A stretch of 49,855 nucleotides of DNA from contig WFWZ01000165.1 of assembly GCA_015490875.1 (NCBI GenBank), positions 1 to 49,855 of the forward strand, in the 5' to 3' direction. The position numbers and the translations under genes were made by a program. The DNA comes from Planctomycetaceae bacterium (GTDB lineage: Bacteria; Planctomycetota; Planctomycetia; Pirellulales; Pirellulaceae). The notes below the pieces were generated by a model. It was not told the origin of the DNA. It made no database searches and saw only the letters and a list, made by a program, of their open reading frames with translations. Of this stretch, positions 27,359 to 35,791 are shown piece by piece (within the stretch, counting starts at the first letter, position 1; every line of letters starts with the position of its first letter).

Positions 27359-27478
27359 AGCCGGTAACATGACCTGCCGGCGAGATTCCCATCCGTGGAC
27401 ATGTTGCTTGCAGCTTGAAGTTTTGTGAGAGCCCTTTTGGCCGGTCGCCATGCCGGTCGGTGAGAGGAGGCGTCGGCA

Positions 27479-28882
27479 GTGGAGCGACCGCGCGAATGGC
27501 TTTCCCGCCTGGCCAAATACGGTCAAGAGCATCTGCTGCAGCACTGGGATGCTTTGACTGCTGCCGAACGGGAGTCGCTTCTGGCTGACATCGAGTCGAT
27601 CGATCTGAAGGAGGTGGCCTTGCTCTACGAGGCTTTGGGACGGCGAGGAGCGCCCGAGCTTCCTTCGGACCTGGGGCCTCCCCCAGCCATTCGCCTGCAT
27701 CGCGAATCGGCGGCGGAGCGGAAGCGTGCCGTGGAGGCGGGACGTCGGGCACTGGCTGAGGGAAAAGTCGGAATGATTCTCGTGGCCGGCGGCCAGGGAA
27801 CCCGGCTCGGCTTTCCTCACCCCAAAGGGCTCTTCCCCATCGGTCCGTTGTCCCGTCGAACGCTGTTTCAAGTGTTGGTCGACCGCTTGCTCGCTGTGCG
27901 TCGGCGCCATGGCGTTTCGATTCCCCTATGGATCTTGACGAGTCCGGCTACGGACGCAGCCACACGCGACTACTTTCGCAAGCACAACTATTTGGGGTTG
28001 CCGGAAGAGGACGTTTTCTTCTTCTGCCAGGGAACCATGCCGGCTGTGGACCGAGCGACTGGCAAGATCTTGTTGGCGGAGCGACACCGGGTTGCGCTCA
28101 GTCCCAACGGCCATGGCGGCATGTTGGCGGCTTTGCATGAGAGCGGCGGGCTGGAACGAGCCGGCGAGCGAGGGATCGAGTACTTCTTCTATGGTCAGGT
28201 CGACAATCCCCTCTTGCCGGTCTGCGATGAACGAATGATCGGGTATCACTTGGAATACTCATCCGAGTTGACGAGTCTGGCCGTTGCCAAGCGGGGGCCC
28301 GAGGAGCGCGTGGGGCATTTTGTGGAGCGAGCGGGCAGCGTGCAGATTATCGAGTACAGCGACTTTCCCGAGGAACTCGCGAGCCAGATCGATGGCGATG
28401 GGAGATTGGTTTATTGGGCAGGCAGTATCGCCGTGCATGTGATGAATCGAGCTTTCCTCCAGGATGCGGCGGACGAGGCGGAATCTTTGCCCTACCATGC
28501 TGCCTGGAAGAAGACGCCCTTCGTCGACGAGCGTGGCGAGCGAGTCGAACCGACCGAGCCCAATTCCGTCAAGTTTGAGCGGTTCATCTTCGACTTGTTG
28601 CCTCGGGCGCATCGGCCGCTGGTCGTCGAGGTGGCTCGCGACGAGGCATTCGCTCCAGTGAAGAACGCCGACGGCGCGGCCAGCGACACGCCGAGTTCGG
28701 CTCGAGCTGCGATGGTGAATCTCCACCGGCGATGGCTCCAACAGGCGGGGGCGCACGTCGCCGACGTCCCTGTGGAGATTCATCCGCTTTGGGCTGACGG
28801 ACCGGAAGAGGTTGCCGCGAGGATCGAGCGGGGGATGGTTGTCGAACGTCCGACTTATTTTCACACGCATTGCGAGGAATGA
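27479..28882 (+). CDS. UDPGP type 1 family nucleotidyltransferase (UDP-sugar pyrophosphorylase)
   Basis: 467 residues. The GTG at 27479 has a strong AGAGGAGG site eight bases upstream. Family members make UDP-N-acetylglucosamine or UDP-glucose from UTP and the sugar 1-phosphate. Motifs of the eukaryotic-type enzyme are clear: VAGGQGTRLGFPHPKGLFPI (from about residue 102) for the UTP site, WILTSPATDAATRDYF, FFFCQGTMPAVD, LSPNGHGGMLAALHESGGL, and FYGQVDNPLLPVCD for uridine and metal binding. The C-terminal part has PNSVKFERFIFDLLP, as in UAP1-type enzymes, so UDP-N-acetylglucosamine is the best guess for the product. The ManC-like gene begins ten bases after its stop, which points to one sugar-nucleotide operon. 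Confidence 0.88.
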   Translation: MERPREWLSRLAKYGQEHLLQHWDALTAAERESLLADIESIDLKEVALLYEALGRRGAPELPSDLGPPPAIRLHRESAAERKRAVEAGRRALAEGKVGMILVAGGQGTRLGFPHPKGLFPIGPLSRRTLFQVLVDRLLAVRRRHGVSIPLWILTSPATDAATRDYFRKHNYLGLPEEDVFFFCQGTMPAVDRATGKILLAERHRVALSPNGHGGMLAALHESGGLERAGERGIEYFFYGQVDNPLLPVCDERMIGYHLEYSSELTSLAVAKRGPEERVGHFVERAGSVQIIEYSDFPEELASQIDGDGRLVYWAGSIAVHVMNRAFLQDAADEAESLPYHAAWKKTPFVDERGERVEPTEPNSVKFERFIFDLLPRAHRPLVVEVARDEAFAPVKNADGAASDTPSSARAAMVNLHRRWLQQAGAHVADVPVEIHPLWADGPEEVAARIERGMVVERPTYFHTHCEE

Positions 28883-28892
28883 CCACAAAACG

Positions 28893-29978
28893 ATGTTGCA
28901 CGCTTTGATCATGGCCGGTGGCGCGGGAACGCGCTTTTGGCCGGTTAGCCGCCGGACATTGCCCAAACAGTTGCTCAAGCTCGTCGGTGATCGGACATTG
29001 TTGGAGCAGGCCGTCGATCGGCTGGCTGGCTTGGTTGCGCCTGAGAATACGCTCGTCATGACGAACGAAGTCTTGGTGCCGGCCGTGCGCCAGCAGCTCC
29101 CGCAGTTGCCCCAAGAGGCGGTCATCGGCGAACCGGCGAAGCGAGACACGGCACCTTGTATTGGCCTGGCTGCGTTTTTGCTGATGCGGCGAGACCCGGA
29201 GGCGACGATGATCGTCACTCCGGCTGACCATGTCATCTCGCCGGTCGAAGAGTTTGCAGCGGCGATGGGGGTGGCAGTCGAGTTGGTGGAGGCAGCGCCC
29301 TCGCGCTTGGTGACCTTTGGGATCGGCCCCACGTATCCGGCCGAGAGTTTCGGGTACATCGAGCGGGGCGAAGCACTCGAGGTATCAGGAACGGCTGGTA
29401 TCCAGGCCTATGCGGTCAAGCGGTTTCGCGAGAAGCCGGACCGCGCGACGGCCGAGGAATACCTGGCGGCTGGGACGTTCTACTGGAACGCCGGCATATT
29501 CGTTTGGAAGGCGCGGACGATCGTCGATGCGCTCTGGCAGTGGGAGCCGGAGATGGCGGCGCTGCTGGAGCGCATCGCCGAGGCGTGGGCGACCGACGAG
29601 AAGGATCGTGTCTTTGCCGAGTTGTTCGCCCAGGTGAAGGGCAAGTCGATCGACTACGCGGTCATGGAGCGGTATCCGGATGTTGTGGTCGTGGAGGCGC
29701 CGTTTACTTGGGACGACCTGGGGAGCTGGAAAGCGCTGGCTCGACTGGCAGGTCAGGACGAGGCAGGGAATACGGTGGTCGGCCGCCACCTGGGGGAGCA
29801 GACGCGAGGTTGCATCGTCCATTCGGACGACCGTCACTTGATCGCCACGTATAATGTGGAGAACCTGATCATCGTCCATACCGACGACGCGACGTTGGTG
29901 GCGTGCCGGGACAACGAGGAGTCGGTGCGGGCGCTCGTGGCGGCTCTGGAAGAACGGGGTTGGCATGAATACCTTTAG
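28893..29978 (+). CDS. manC: Mannose-1-phosphate guanylyltransferase
   Basis: 361 residues. The ATG at 28893 gives the family N-terminus LHALIMAGGAGTRFWPVSRR; an upstream in-frame start overlaps the preceding gene and is rejected. The enzyme makes GDP-mannose from GTP and mannose 1-phosphate in the cytosol. Further motifs are PKQLLKLVGDRTLLEQ, a GEPAKRDTAPCIGLAA loop, IVTPADHVI, a FGYIERGE region, VKRFREKPD, YWNAGIFVWKA, and SIDYAVMER with FTWDDLGSWKAL. Length fits the monofunctional type II enzyme without the isomerase domain. It lies between the UDP-sugar enzyme and the lipase-like gene, whose ATG lies within its last 14 bases. Confidence 0.9.
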   Translation: MLHALIMAGGAGTRFWPVSRRTLPKQLLKLVGDRTLLEQAVDRLAGLVAPENTLVMTNEVLVPAVRQQLPQLPQEAVIGEPAKRDTAPCIGLAAFLLMRRDPEATMIVTPADHVISPVEEFAAAMGVAVELVEAAPSRLVTFGIGPTYPAESFGYIERGEALEVSGTAGIQAYAVKRFREKPDRATAEEYLAAGTFYWNAGIFVWKARTIVDALWQWEPEMAALLERIAEAWATDEKDRVFAELFAQVKGKSIDYAVMERYPDVVVVEAPFTWDDLGSWKALARLAGQDEAGNTVVGRHLGEQTRGCIVHSDDRHLIATYNVENLIIVHTDDATLVACRDNEESVRALVAALEERGWHEYL

Positions 29979-30999
29979 ACCATGGAACCCGACGCGCCGA
30001 CGCCATTTCCATCTTCGGGCGTGTTACTGGTGCCCGAGAGTCCTGGTACCTTCTCTCAACAGGACACCCGTTCTCCGGTGGCTGGGCTTCCTGCTCGTGT
30101 CCACCGCCCCCGTCTGTGTCTCGGCTCAAGGAAACTGGCCCAACATGCGACTTCCCACGCTTGGCGGCAAACAGTTTTGGACCGACCATCTGGTCTACGG
30201 CGACTACCGGATTCAGCAACATGCGATCACGGGGCAATTCCGGCTGCTCGATCCGGACAATCGCAAGATTGCGGGAGGCGATTTTGAGCGGTGTCGCTCG
30301 GAGTTTCGAAGACGTCAGTTGGCTGACGAAGTCCCCGAGCTCACGCCGACGGTCGTCTTGATGTTGCACGGACTGGGCCGTTCACGCTCGTCAATGAAGA
30401 AACTGGCCAAGGCCGTACACGATGCGACGGGATGGTCCGTGATGACGATGGAGTACGCGAGCACGCGCAAGTCGATCACCGACCACGCCGAGGCACTCGA
30501 TTCGGTGTTGCAGAATCTGCCGGGCGAGAAGATTCATCTGGTGGCGCACTCCTTGGGCAACATCGTGATCCGGCGCTATCTGAAACTCTACACCGATCCG
30601 AGCACGGGAACTCAAGGGGACCGGCGCCTCGGTCGGATCGTCATGTTGGGTCCACCTAACCAAGGCGCGGCGATGGCTCGACTGTTTCAGAAGATCAAAC
30701 CCTTCGAATGGATTGCCGGGCGGTCGGGCATGGAATTGGCCAATGACCCGGAGGCGTTGGGACGTGAGCTTGCGGTTCCGCAGGTTCCCTTTGCCATCAT
30801 CGCCGGGAGTGCCTTTGCCCGTCGAGGCGGGAATCCTTTGATTCCCGGTCCCGATGACCTGATCGTAGGTGTCGAGGAGACAAGATTGCCAGGGGCTGCC
30901 GATTTTCTCGTCGTACCGCACACCCACACCTGGCTGATGGATCAAGAGGTCGTTCAAAAGGCGACGGTCAAGTTCTTGAAAGAAGGTCGGCTCCAGTAG
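29965..30999 (+). CDS. Secreted alpha/beta hydrolase (lipase/esterase-like)
   Basis: 344 residues. The ATG at 29965 overlaps the manC end by 14 bases, which suggests translational coupling. A long basic N-terminus is followed by a hydrophobic segment (VLRWLGFLLVSTAPVCVSAQ, about 36-55) that looks like a late signal peptide. The hydrolase fold shows the oxyanion motif LMLHGLGRSRSS (about 133-144) and the nucleophile motif AHSLGN with Ser at about 196; the catalytic His is probably in VVPHTHTWLM near residue 318. Length and motifs fit PGAP1/lipase-like esterases. The substrate is unknown; lipid or cell-envelope ester is a guess. Confidence 0.8.
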   Translation: MNTFRPWNPTRRRHFHLRACYWCPRVLVPSLNRTPVLRWLGFLLVSTAPVCVSAQGNWPNMRLPTLGGKQFWTDHLVYGDYRIQQHAITGQFRLLDPDNRKIAGGDFERCRSEFRRRQLADEVPELTPTVVLMLHGLGRSRSSMKKLAKAVHDATGWSVMTMEYASTRKSITDHAEALDSVLQNLPGEKIHLVAHSLGNIVIRRYLKLYTDPSTGTQGDRRLGRIVMLGPPNQGAAMARLFQKIKPFEWIAGRSGMELANDPEALGRELAVPQVPFAIIAGSAFARRGGNPLIPGPDDLIVGVEETRLPGAADFLVVPHTHTWLMDQEVVQKATVKFLKEGRLQ

Positions 31000-31091
31000 C
31001 GTTTGACGTAGCAGACGCGACGGAAAGCCGGCAATCGGCTATCATTCATGGAGGGGCGCAGTCTTGGGGCGTGTGAAGAAGGTGCGGTATC

Positions 31092-34088
31092 ATGCTGGCC
31101 AAGTGTCCTCACTGCGGGCATCCCAACGAGGTGCAACCGCGATCGGAGTCTTACACGTTGCAGTGTCCGGGGTGCCATCGGGCCCTCCGCGTTCCGGCTC
31201 GCAAGACGCCCCAAGCCGCGCCCAGGGCTGCAGCGGCTGTGGGGGCCGCCCCAGAGCTGGCGAAAGCGGCACCTGGGGACGGGACCGAGGCGGACCGCGC
31301 GCAGGCAATTCACCAACAGGAGCAACGGCCGGCTGACACGGGTGGGGAACCGGACGACTTCCCGACCGTAGTCACAGAGGATTCCGCCAAACGTGTGTCA
31401 CATCGCCCATCGCGGCGTCGCCGGAAAAAGTCGCAATTACCGACGATCCTCGCCGTCGGTTCGGTGTTCGCCCTTGTGATCATTGCTTCGCTCGGTTGGT
31501 GGCTCGTGCAGCAGCGAACGACCGGAGCGGCCGACCCCGAAGAGGACTCGGTCTCGGAAGTCGTGTCTCCTCGGTACCGGCTTCTCCGGGTCCGTTCACG
31601 CCGTGTTTTTGCCGGAAATCGAGTCGAGATTCCCCTTGTCGTCCTGCCCAAGCCGGGTGACGCGCGATTGCGGTACGAGCAGGTCTCTGGACCTGCCGGT
31701 GCAGAGGTCGACGGTACGAAGGGCCTTTGGGTTTGGAACGTGCCGGCCGACATGGCCTCCACGACCGAAAAAGTAGAAGTGGCGGTGCAGTGGGGCGAGT
31801 CGCCGAGCGAGCGGAGTGTGACGCGGTTCTTGGTCACGGTCGTAGGGAGGCGGCGCACTGCCGGAGTGAAGACGGAACGAACGGCGTCGCCGGCGGACGG
31901 CGCATGGTCGGAAGTGAGCAAGCGACTGGCGTCGCGCAAGCTCCAGGTGCGTTTACTGGCGGATCCACCCCAAGAGCTGCGTTCGTGGCTGGGGGGCGAG
32001 CTGCGCCGCGTGTCGCTTGAAGGTGAGGAAGTATGGGCCGTTTGGTTTGAAAAGTCGACCGATCTCGAGCGAAAGCTGGAGGGCTTCGAGTTCGGGGAAA
32101 TCTCCATGCCGGAGTCGGCATTTCCCGAGAATTGGGCTGGGAAGGTGCAGTTGTTTCGCAGTGGAAACTGGTTGTGGGTCTATGCCGGGTTGAATGAAGC
32201 AACGTTGGACGGTTTGAAAGCGGCCTTTGGACGCCCACTGGCCTATCGGGCTGCGGAGAATTCTGGAGGAGGACTGACTGGGCTTCCAGGCATGCGCGGA
32301 AAGGAAAGTGGCCGATCCGAGGAAAAGAAGGAGGAGGGGGCTGGCGAAGCGCAAGTCGAAGATGAGCGTTCTTCGGAGTGGAAGGCGGTCATCGAACTCT
32401 ACGAGAACAAGCAGAAGTTGTTCCGCCTCGAGGCATACAAAGCACTTCGGGCGTACCTGGCCTCCCAGTTCGCAGAAGCTCATGCGGCTGAGATCAATGC
32501 CGCCTGGGGTGGCGAAGATGAAGCGAGCCGCGCGTTTCGAGCCTTTTTGGAGGAGCATCCTGACATCCGAGAGGAGCTGTTGATCGCCATCGACCCGGAC
32601 CATGATCGAGTGGAAGAGGCTCTGGGGTTGTTCCGACGGCTGTATGAAGGCTTTCCCGATCGGTTTGCCGACTATGCGAGCTTGGCCATTGCCACGGCAG
32701 TGACGTGGGACCAACCGAACGTCACGTGGTCCTACCGGGGTTTACGCAGGCATGCTGGGGCGTTGGAAGGTGGGCCGCCGGCGGACGGCATCGCGTCATT
32801 CGGTTTCTATGTCGAGGCGGAACCGGTGATGCAAGGTCGGGTTCGGTTCCTGCCATGGGAGATGTTGGTGCACGTGGTCAATCACGAGACGCCGTTGGTC
32901 GAACGCCAATGGGCGCTGCAAAACTATCTTCCCAAGCGTGTCGGCATCGGCAAGTGTTACCACGACGTGCCTTACGATCACGGCTATTATCGCATTGGTC
33001 CGGATGTGGCCAGGTTGAAAGGAAAACCCTACACGTTGCCAGCCATTCGGCAGTTCGGTGGAATCTGCGGTAATCAGGCCGACTTCGCCTCACGCGTCGC
33101 TCGAACTCTGGGTGTGCCTGCCGCTTCTGTCTCAGGTGTAGGACGCTACGGCGAGGGGCACGCTTGGGTGATGTGGGTCGAGCTCCGCCGCGTGACCCCC
33201 ACGGGAATCCAGTTTTCGTTGGAATCGTATGGTCGATACCGCGGCGACATGTACTACGTCGGTCACCTCAAGAACCCACAGACCGGTCGGTCGATGACCG
33301 ACCGACAACTCGAGGTCTACCTCCACTCGGTCGGCATCAGTCCTCGAGGACGCCGGCAGGCCGCCATGTTGATGCGCATCTACCCGCGGCTGCGAGACGA
33401 GTTGTCGCTAAACGTCGATGCTCGGCTCGAGTACCTGGCAAAGGTGCTCGACTTGTCTCCCTTTTACGATGCGGCGTGGCGGGAGCTGGCAGCCATGGTG
33501 GGTGAGGAAGAAGTGCAAGCGAGCAAGAAGCATCGCCAACGGATGCGTGCCGTGATCGACACGTTGTTTCGCACGTTCGCACCATTCCCCGATTTTACTT
33601 GGGAGGTATTCGCGGATTTGGTTGCCATTGAGGACGATGCCGAGAAGCAGAACGCTCTGTACACAAAGCTTATTCAGATGTACGAACAAGCCAAGCGACC
33701 CGATTTGGCTTTCCAAGCTCGGATGGTCTTGGCCAAGCGACTCGAGGAACAGGATAATGCGATGTCGGCGGCCAACCTTCTGGCAGACGGGATTCAGAGG
33801 CATCCGGACGAAGGGAGGTTTGTGCCGAAGGTACTTGATGAGTTGGAACGCTTGTGCCAGACGATTGAGAATGGGGACCAGGTGTTGATCCCGTTCCTGG
33901 CTTCCTTTCTTCCGAAGATTCCTCAGAAACGAGGGCGTGATCCGAGCAAGTATTGTATGCAGATGTATGAGCGGGCGATTGCGCGTTTTCAGGAGGCTGG
34001 GCGCGCCGACCTGGCGGCTCGCTATCAAGCCGAACTGACCAAACTGAAAGCGGCACAGGCGCAACAGAAGTTGCGGTCGGCGAATTGA
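31092..34088 (+). CDS. Zinc-ribbon, membrane-anchored protein with a transglutaminase-like domain
   Basis: 998 residues. The N-terminus is a zinc ribbon, CPHCGHPNEVQ and CPGCH (Cys5, Cys8, then Cys-x2-Cys), followed by a basic linker and one membrane helix at about 118-139 (TILAVGSVFALVIIASLGWW). This puts the ribbon in the cytoplasm and the rest outside. Residues 150-260 are beta-rich. Residues about 640-700 match a transglutaminase-like core: GGICGNQADFASRVARTLGV with Cys659 as likely nucleophile and GEGHAWVMW with His690. A third acidic residue is probably in the following strands. The last 280 residues are helical repeats, TPR-like. Planctomycetes encode many such proteins. The role may be protein cross-linking or peptide cleavage on the surface. 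Confidence 0.8.
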   Translation: MLAKCPHCGHPNEVQPRSESYTLQCPGCHRALRVPARKTPQAAPRAAAAVGAAPELAKAAPGDGTEADRAQAIHQQEQRPADTGGEPDDFPTVVTEDSAKRVSHRPSRRRRKKSQLPTILAVGSVFALVIIASLGWWLVQQRTTGAADPEEDSVSEVVSPRYRLLRVRSRRVFAGNRVEIPLVVLPKPGDARLRYEQVSGPAGAEVDGTKGLWVWNVPADMASTTEKVEVAVQWGESPSERSVTRFLVTVVGRRRTAGVKTERTASPADGAWSEVSKRLASRKLQVRLLADPPQELRSWLGGELRRVSLEGEEVWAVWFEKSTDLERKLEGFEFGEISMPESAFPENWAGKVQLFRSGNWLWVYAGLNEATLDGLKAAFGRPLAYRAAENSGGGLTGLPGMRGKESGRSEEKKEEGAGEAQVEDERSSEWKAVIELYENKQKLFRLEAYKALRAYLASQFAEAHAAEINAAWGGEDEASRAFRAFLEEHPDIREELLIAIDPDHDRVEEALGLFRRLYEGFPDRFADYASLAIATAVTWDQPNVTWSYRGLRRHAGALEGGPPADGIASFGFYVEAEPVMQGRVRFLPWEMLVHVVNHETPLVERQWALQNYLPKRVGIGKCYHDVPYDHGYYRIGPDVARLKGKPYTLPAIRQFGGICGNQADFASRVARTLGVPAASVSGVGRYGEGHAWVMWVELRRVTPTGIQFSLESYGRYRGDMYYVGHLKNPQTGRSMTDRQLEVYLHSVGISPRGRRQAAMLMRIYPRLRDELSLNVDARLEYLAKVLDLSPFYDAAWRELAAMVGEEEVQASKKHRQRMRAVIDTLFRTFAPFPDFTWEVFADLVAIEDDAEKQNALYTKLIQMYEQAKRPDLAFQARMVLAKRLEEQDNAMSAANLLADGIQRHPDEGRFVPKVLDELERLCQTIENGDQVLIPFLASFLPKIPQKRGRDPSKYCMQMYERAIARFQEAGRADLAARYQAELTKLKAAQAQQKLRSAN

Positions 34089-34377
34089 GTCAGCCAATGG
34101 AATCGTATGGAGCGATCGTGGTACAGTTGTACGCCGATACCATGCGTTGGGCTGATACATGGACAGCTTTGCATACCAGAGCGATGACAGTGCGACATTT
34201 CCGTCCGTTGCGGGCGCAAATTCCCGCTCATGTTCGTTTTCAGCGTGGTCGAATCGACGGATTGGGAGGGCGAGGTTCCTGCCGAGCCGGAATGTTTTGT
34301 GAGTATAGAAGTGCCACACATGTGTCAGTTGTGTGATGCATGAAACCGCCATGGATCAGAATAAAGGAACACAGGAC

Positions 34378-35778
34378 ATGTCTAACGTGTTTCGACGAAT
34401 CCCCTCGGTGAATGAACTTTTGGAGAGCGAGCCGTTGAAGAGGCTGACGGAGCGAGCGAGTCGGACGGTTGTGGTCAATGGAGTACGTGAGTTTCTCGGG
34501 AGAATGCGCGAGGAAGTGTCGGCAGCCGCTGCTGAGGTGCCGTCTCCATCCGAACTGGCGGAGCGGATTGCCGAGTGGATTGCTCGGGCGGAGCAGCCCG
34601 CGCTCAGGCCGGTCATCAATGCGACGGGGGTCCTTCTGCATACGGGGCTCGGACGGGCTCCGCTCGCCGAAGAGGCTCGGCAGGCCGTCTCGGAAATGAC
34701 GGCCGGGTATGCCAGTGTCGAGATCGATCTGGCCAGCGGGAAGCGATCGCAGAGGATGGACGTCGTTGACCGAACGCTGAAACAGTTGACCGGCTGCGAG
34801 GCGTCCGCGGTGGTCAATAACAATGCGGGAGCGACGTTGATTGTGCTGGCGGCTTTGGCAGCCGGGAAAGAAGTCATCGTGTCGCGAGGCCAGTTGGTCG
34901 AGATCGGTGGGAGTTTTCGCTTGCCCGACGTGATGCAGCAAGGGCATGTTGTGTTGCGGGAGGTCGGGACGACCAACAAGACTCGCTTGGCGGACTACGA
35001 GCGGGCGGTGGGTGAGGCGACAGGGGCCATCTTGCGCGTTCATCCAAGCAATTATGTGATTCGAGGATTTACCGAGAGCGTCGGGTTGGAAGAGCTGGTC
35101 GCGTTGGGGCGGCGTCACGGTGTCCCCGTCATCGACGATATCGGATCAGGAGGATTATGGGATTTTACTCGGTATGGAATCGAGGGAGAGCCGTTGGTCA
35201 AGGAAAGCATTGCCAAGGGAGCCGACGTCGTCTTATTCAGCGGTGACAAACTCTTGGGAGGGCCGCAATGCGGTATCATCTTGGGGAAGCGGACGTGGAT
35301 CGAGAAGATTCGCCGTCATCCGCTGGCGCGGGCATTGCGTGTCGACAAGATGACACTCGCGGCCCTGCATGCAACGCTGCAACTCTATCTTGATCCAGAC
35401 ACGGTTGAGCAGCGACTGCCCCTGTTGCGGCTCTTGGCGACGCCGCTGGAGAACTTGCGACACCGCGCCGAGCACATGACACCTCAAATCGAGGTCCTTC
35501 CGAACGTGGCGTCCGCGCAAGTGGTGGAGGAGACAGCTTATCTCGGAGGTGGCAGTGTCCCCACTCAGGGGTTGCCGACGGTCTGCGTTGCCGTGGTTCC
35601 GGCCGACGGGACGGTCGATGATCTGGCTGCGAAACTGCGAACGGCCGTTCCTGCGGTCGTGGGACGCATCCGCAACGATCGTTTGTTGATCGATTTGAGG
35701 ACGGTGTTTGCCGAGCAGGACACTCAGGTGGTGGAGACGTTTAGAAGCCTCTCGAAGTCGTCCGATTCGGGACGGTAG
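34378..35778 (+). CDS. selA: L-seryl-tRNA(Sec) selenium transferase
   Basis: 466 residues. Three earlier in-frame starts exist (34333, 34336, 34351), but the ATG at 34378 has AAGGA about nine bases upstream and begins the conserved N-terminus MSNVFRRIPSVNELL. SelA converts seryl-tRNA(Sec) to selenocysteyl-tRNA(Sec) with PLP and selenophosphate. Motifs are PVINATGVLLHTGLGRAPL, VNNNAGATLIVLAALAAGKE, SRGQLVEIGGSFRLPDVM, REVGTTNKTRLADY, then DIGSGGL and FSGDKLLGGPQCG with the PLP lysine at about residue 291. All are intact and the length is normal. selB, selD and a tRNA(Sec) gene are not in the window. It converges with the gene for the 843-residue protein. Confidence 0.93.
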   Translation: MSNVFRRIPSVNELLESEPLKRLTERASRTVVVNGVREFLGRMREEVSAAAAEVPSPSELAERIAEWIARAEQPALRPVINATGVLLHTGLGRAPLAEEARQAVSEMTAGYASVEIDLASGKRSQRMDVVDRTLKQLTGCEASAVVNNNAGATLIVLAALAAGKEVIVSRGQLVEIGGSFRLPDVMQQGHVVLREVGTTNKTRLADYERAVGEATGAILRVHPSNYVIRGFTESVGLEELVALGRRHGVPVIDDIGSGGLWDFTRYGIEGEPLVKESIAKGADVVLFSGDKLLGGPQCGIILGKRTWIEKIRRHPLARALRVDKMTLAALHATLQLYLDPDTVEQRLPLLRLLATPLENLRHRAEHMTPQIEVLPNVASAQVVEETAYLGGGSVPTQGLPTVCVAVVPADGTVDDLAAKLRTAVPAVVGRIRNDRLLIDLRTVFAEQDTQVVETFRSLSKSSDSGR

Positions 35779-35791
35779 AAGCAGCTACCGT
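35772..35791. terminator. Compact hairpin between convergent selA and the 843-residue protein gene
   Basis: Arms ACGGTAG (35772-35778) and CTACCGT (35785-35791) pair over seven bases around a six-base loop. The first arm holds the selA stop TAG and the second holds the stop of the opposite gene. It has no T-run, so its use as a bidirectional terminator is only possible. Confidence 0.4.

Noticed and set aside
34089-34377. Possible tRNA(Sec) gene upstream of selA
   Set aside because: The 289-base gap was read for a long acceptor/T stem and a GGTTCGA-type T-loop. Neither is present, and the only motif is a ten-base palindrome (ACACATGTGT, 34316-34325) with no clear role.
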